DNA from: Aestuariivirga sp.
GTDB taxonomy: Bacteria > Pseudomonadota > Alphaproteobacteria > Rhizobiales > Aestuariivirgaceae
Assembly (NCBI GenBank): GCA_020252385.1
Contig: JADCDC010000033.1
Coordinates: forward strand, 1 to 5,377
Length of the DNA stretch: 5,377 bases
Reading direction: 5' to 3'
The translations under genes and the position numbers were made by a program. The notes under the pieces were generated by a model, which was not told the origin of the DNA, ran no database searches, and worked only from the letters and a program-made list of their open reading frames with translations. This document shows positions 5,105 to 5,377 of the stretch, piece by piece; within the stretch, counting starts at the first letter, position 1; each line of letters opens with the position of its first letter.

Positions 5105-5377
5105 ATGGAAAACTGGGCAAACCGCAAGACGCTGATTCTCGGCCGCAGCGAGATGATCGGGCTTCTGAAGCCATCCGAATACAATGACTGCGTGGAGCAG
5201 GCCTATCGCATGCATGGCGAGGGCCGCTTCTACATGGACCCCAAGGGCCACATCGTGCTCGACCGATTCCCGGGCGAGTGGGAGGCCATGCCCTCCTACA
5301 TCGAGGAGCCGCATGCCGCGGCCTGCAAGTGGGTGTCGATCCGCGAGAACAACCGCGAGAAGTACAATCTCCCGACC
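5105..5377 (+). CDS. Ornithine cyclodeaminase/mu-crystallin family protein, N-terminal 91 residues (runs off the right edge)
   Basis: The N-terminal part belongs to the ornithine cyclodeaminase/alanine dehydrogenase/mu-crystallin family of NAD(P)-dependent enzymes. These deaminate or cyclise amino acids, or reduce cyclic imines. Visible signs are ILGRSEMIGLLKPSEYNDCV (11-30) as the usual opening helix, MPSYI (62-66), and ACKWVSIRENNREKYNLPT (73-91). The last matches the family pattern K-x-V-S followed by an N-P-rich stretch ending in LPT. Lys75 aligns by motif with the conserved substrate-binding lysine (Lys69 of Pseudomonas putida ornithine cyclodeaminase). The NAD-binding Rossmann domain would lie beyond the window, since family members are usually 310-370 residues. 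The start is fixed by the AGGAGG just upstream. It follows the ene-reductase by 22 nt and is likely cotranscribed. Cyclodeaminase, ketimine or pyrroline-2-carboxylate reductase and amino-acid dehydrogenase roles cannot be separated from this fragment. Confidence 0.85.
   Translation, partial: MENWANRKTLILGRSEMIGLLKPSEYNDCVEQAYRMHGEGRFYMDPKGHIVLDRFPGEWEAMPSYIEEPHAAACKWVSIRENNREKYNLPT

Noticed and set aside
3742..5184. A 480-codon minus-strand open frame opposite the ene-reductase
   Set aside because: It has low-complexity composition and no recognisable motifs, and the plus strand encodes a complete OYE. It is a GC-driven shadow.

Overview
The window holds five protein-coding genes in a divergent layout. 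Its sequence is GC-rich, its codons favour G or C at the third position, and its proteins look proteobacterial. An alphaproteobacterium (for example of the Rhizobiales) is the best guess, but this is inference: no rRNA or taxon-specific marker is present. No tRNA, rRNA, CRISPR array, insertion sequence or phage gene was seen.

Left half, minus strand: a two-gene unit of the ATP-dependent hydantoinase/5-oxoprolinase/acetone carboxylase superfamily. The complete A subunit (507-2609) overlaps by 4 bp (ATGA) the start of the B subunit (1-510), whose C-terminal two thirds lie beyond the left edge. Right half, plus strand: a LysR-type regulator (2904-3809), then a single-domain FMN ene-reductase of the Old Yellow Enzyme family (3862-5082). 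The last gene is the first 91 residues of an ornithine cyclodeaminase/mu-crystallin-like protein (5105 to the right edge). Each structural gene has a recognisable Shine-Dalgarno sequence. The plus-strand genes are close enough (52 and 22 nt gaps) to be cotranscribed.

The 294-bp divergent intergenic region (2610-2903) is the most structured non-coding part. It carries three or four short GC-rich inverted repeats in front of hyuA, and a plausible sigma-70-like promoter with overlapping dyads in front of the regulator. This fits a LysR-type protein controlling both directions.

Together the locus looks like an accessory catabolic cluster for a cyclic or unsaturated nitrogen compound. The ene-reductase would saturate an activated C=C bond, the A/B enzyme would open or carboxylate a substrate using ATP, and the cyclodeaminase-like enzyme would act on an amino acid or cyclic imine. 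The substrate cannot be read from the sequence. The gene families are well known; the combination, and the unassigned pathway, are the points of interest.
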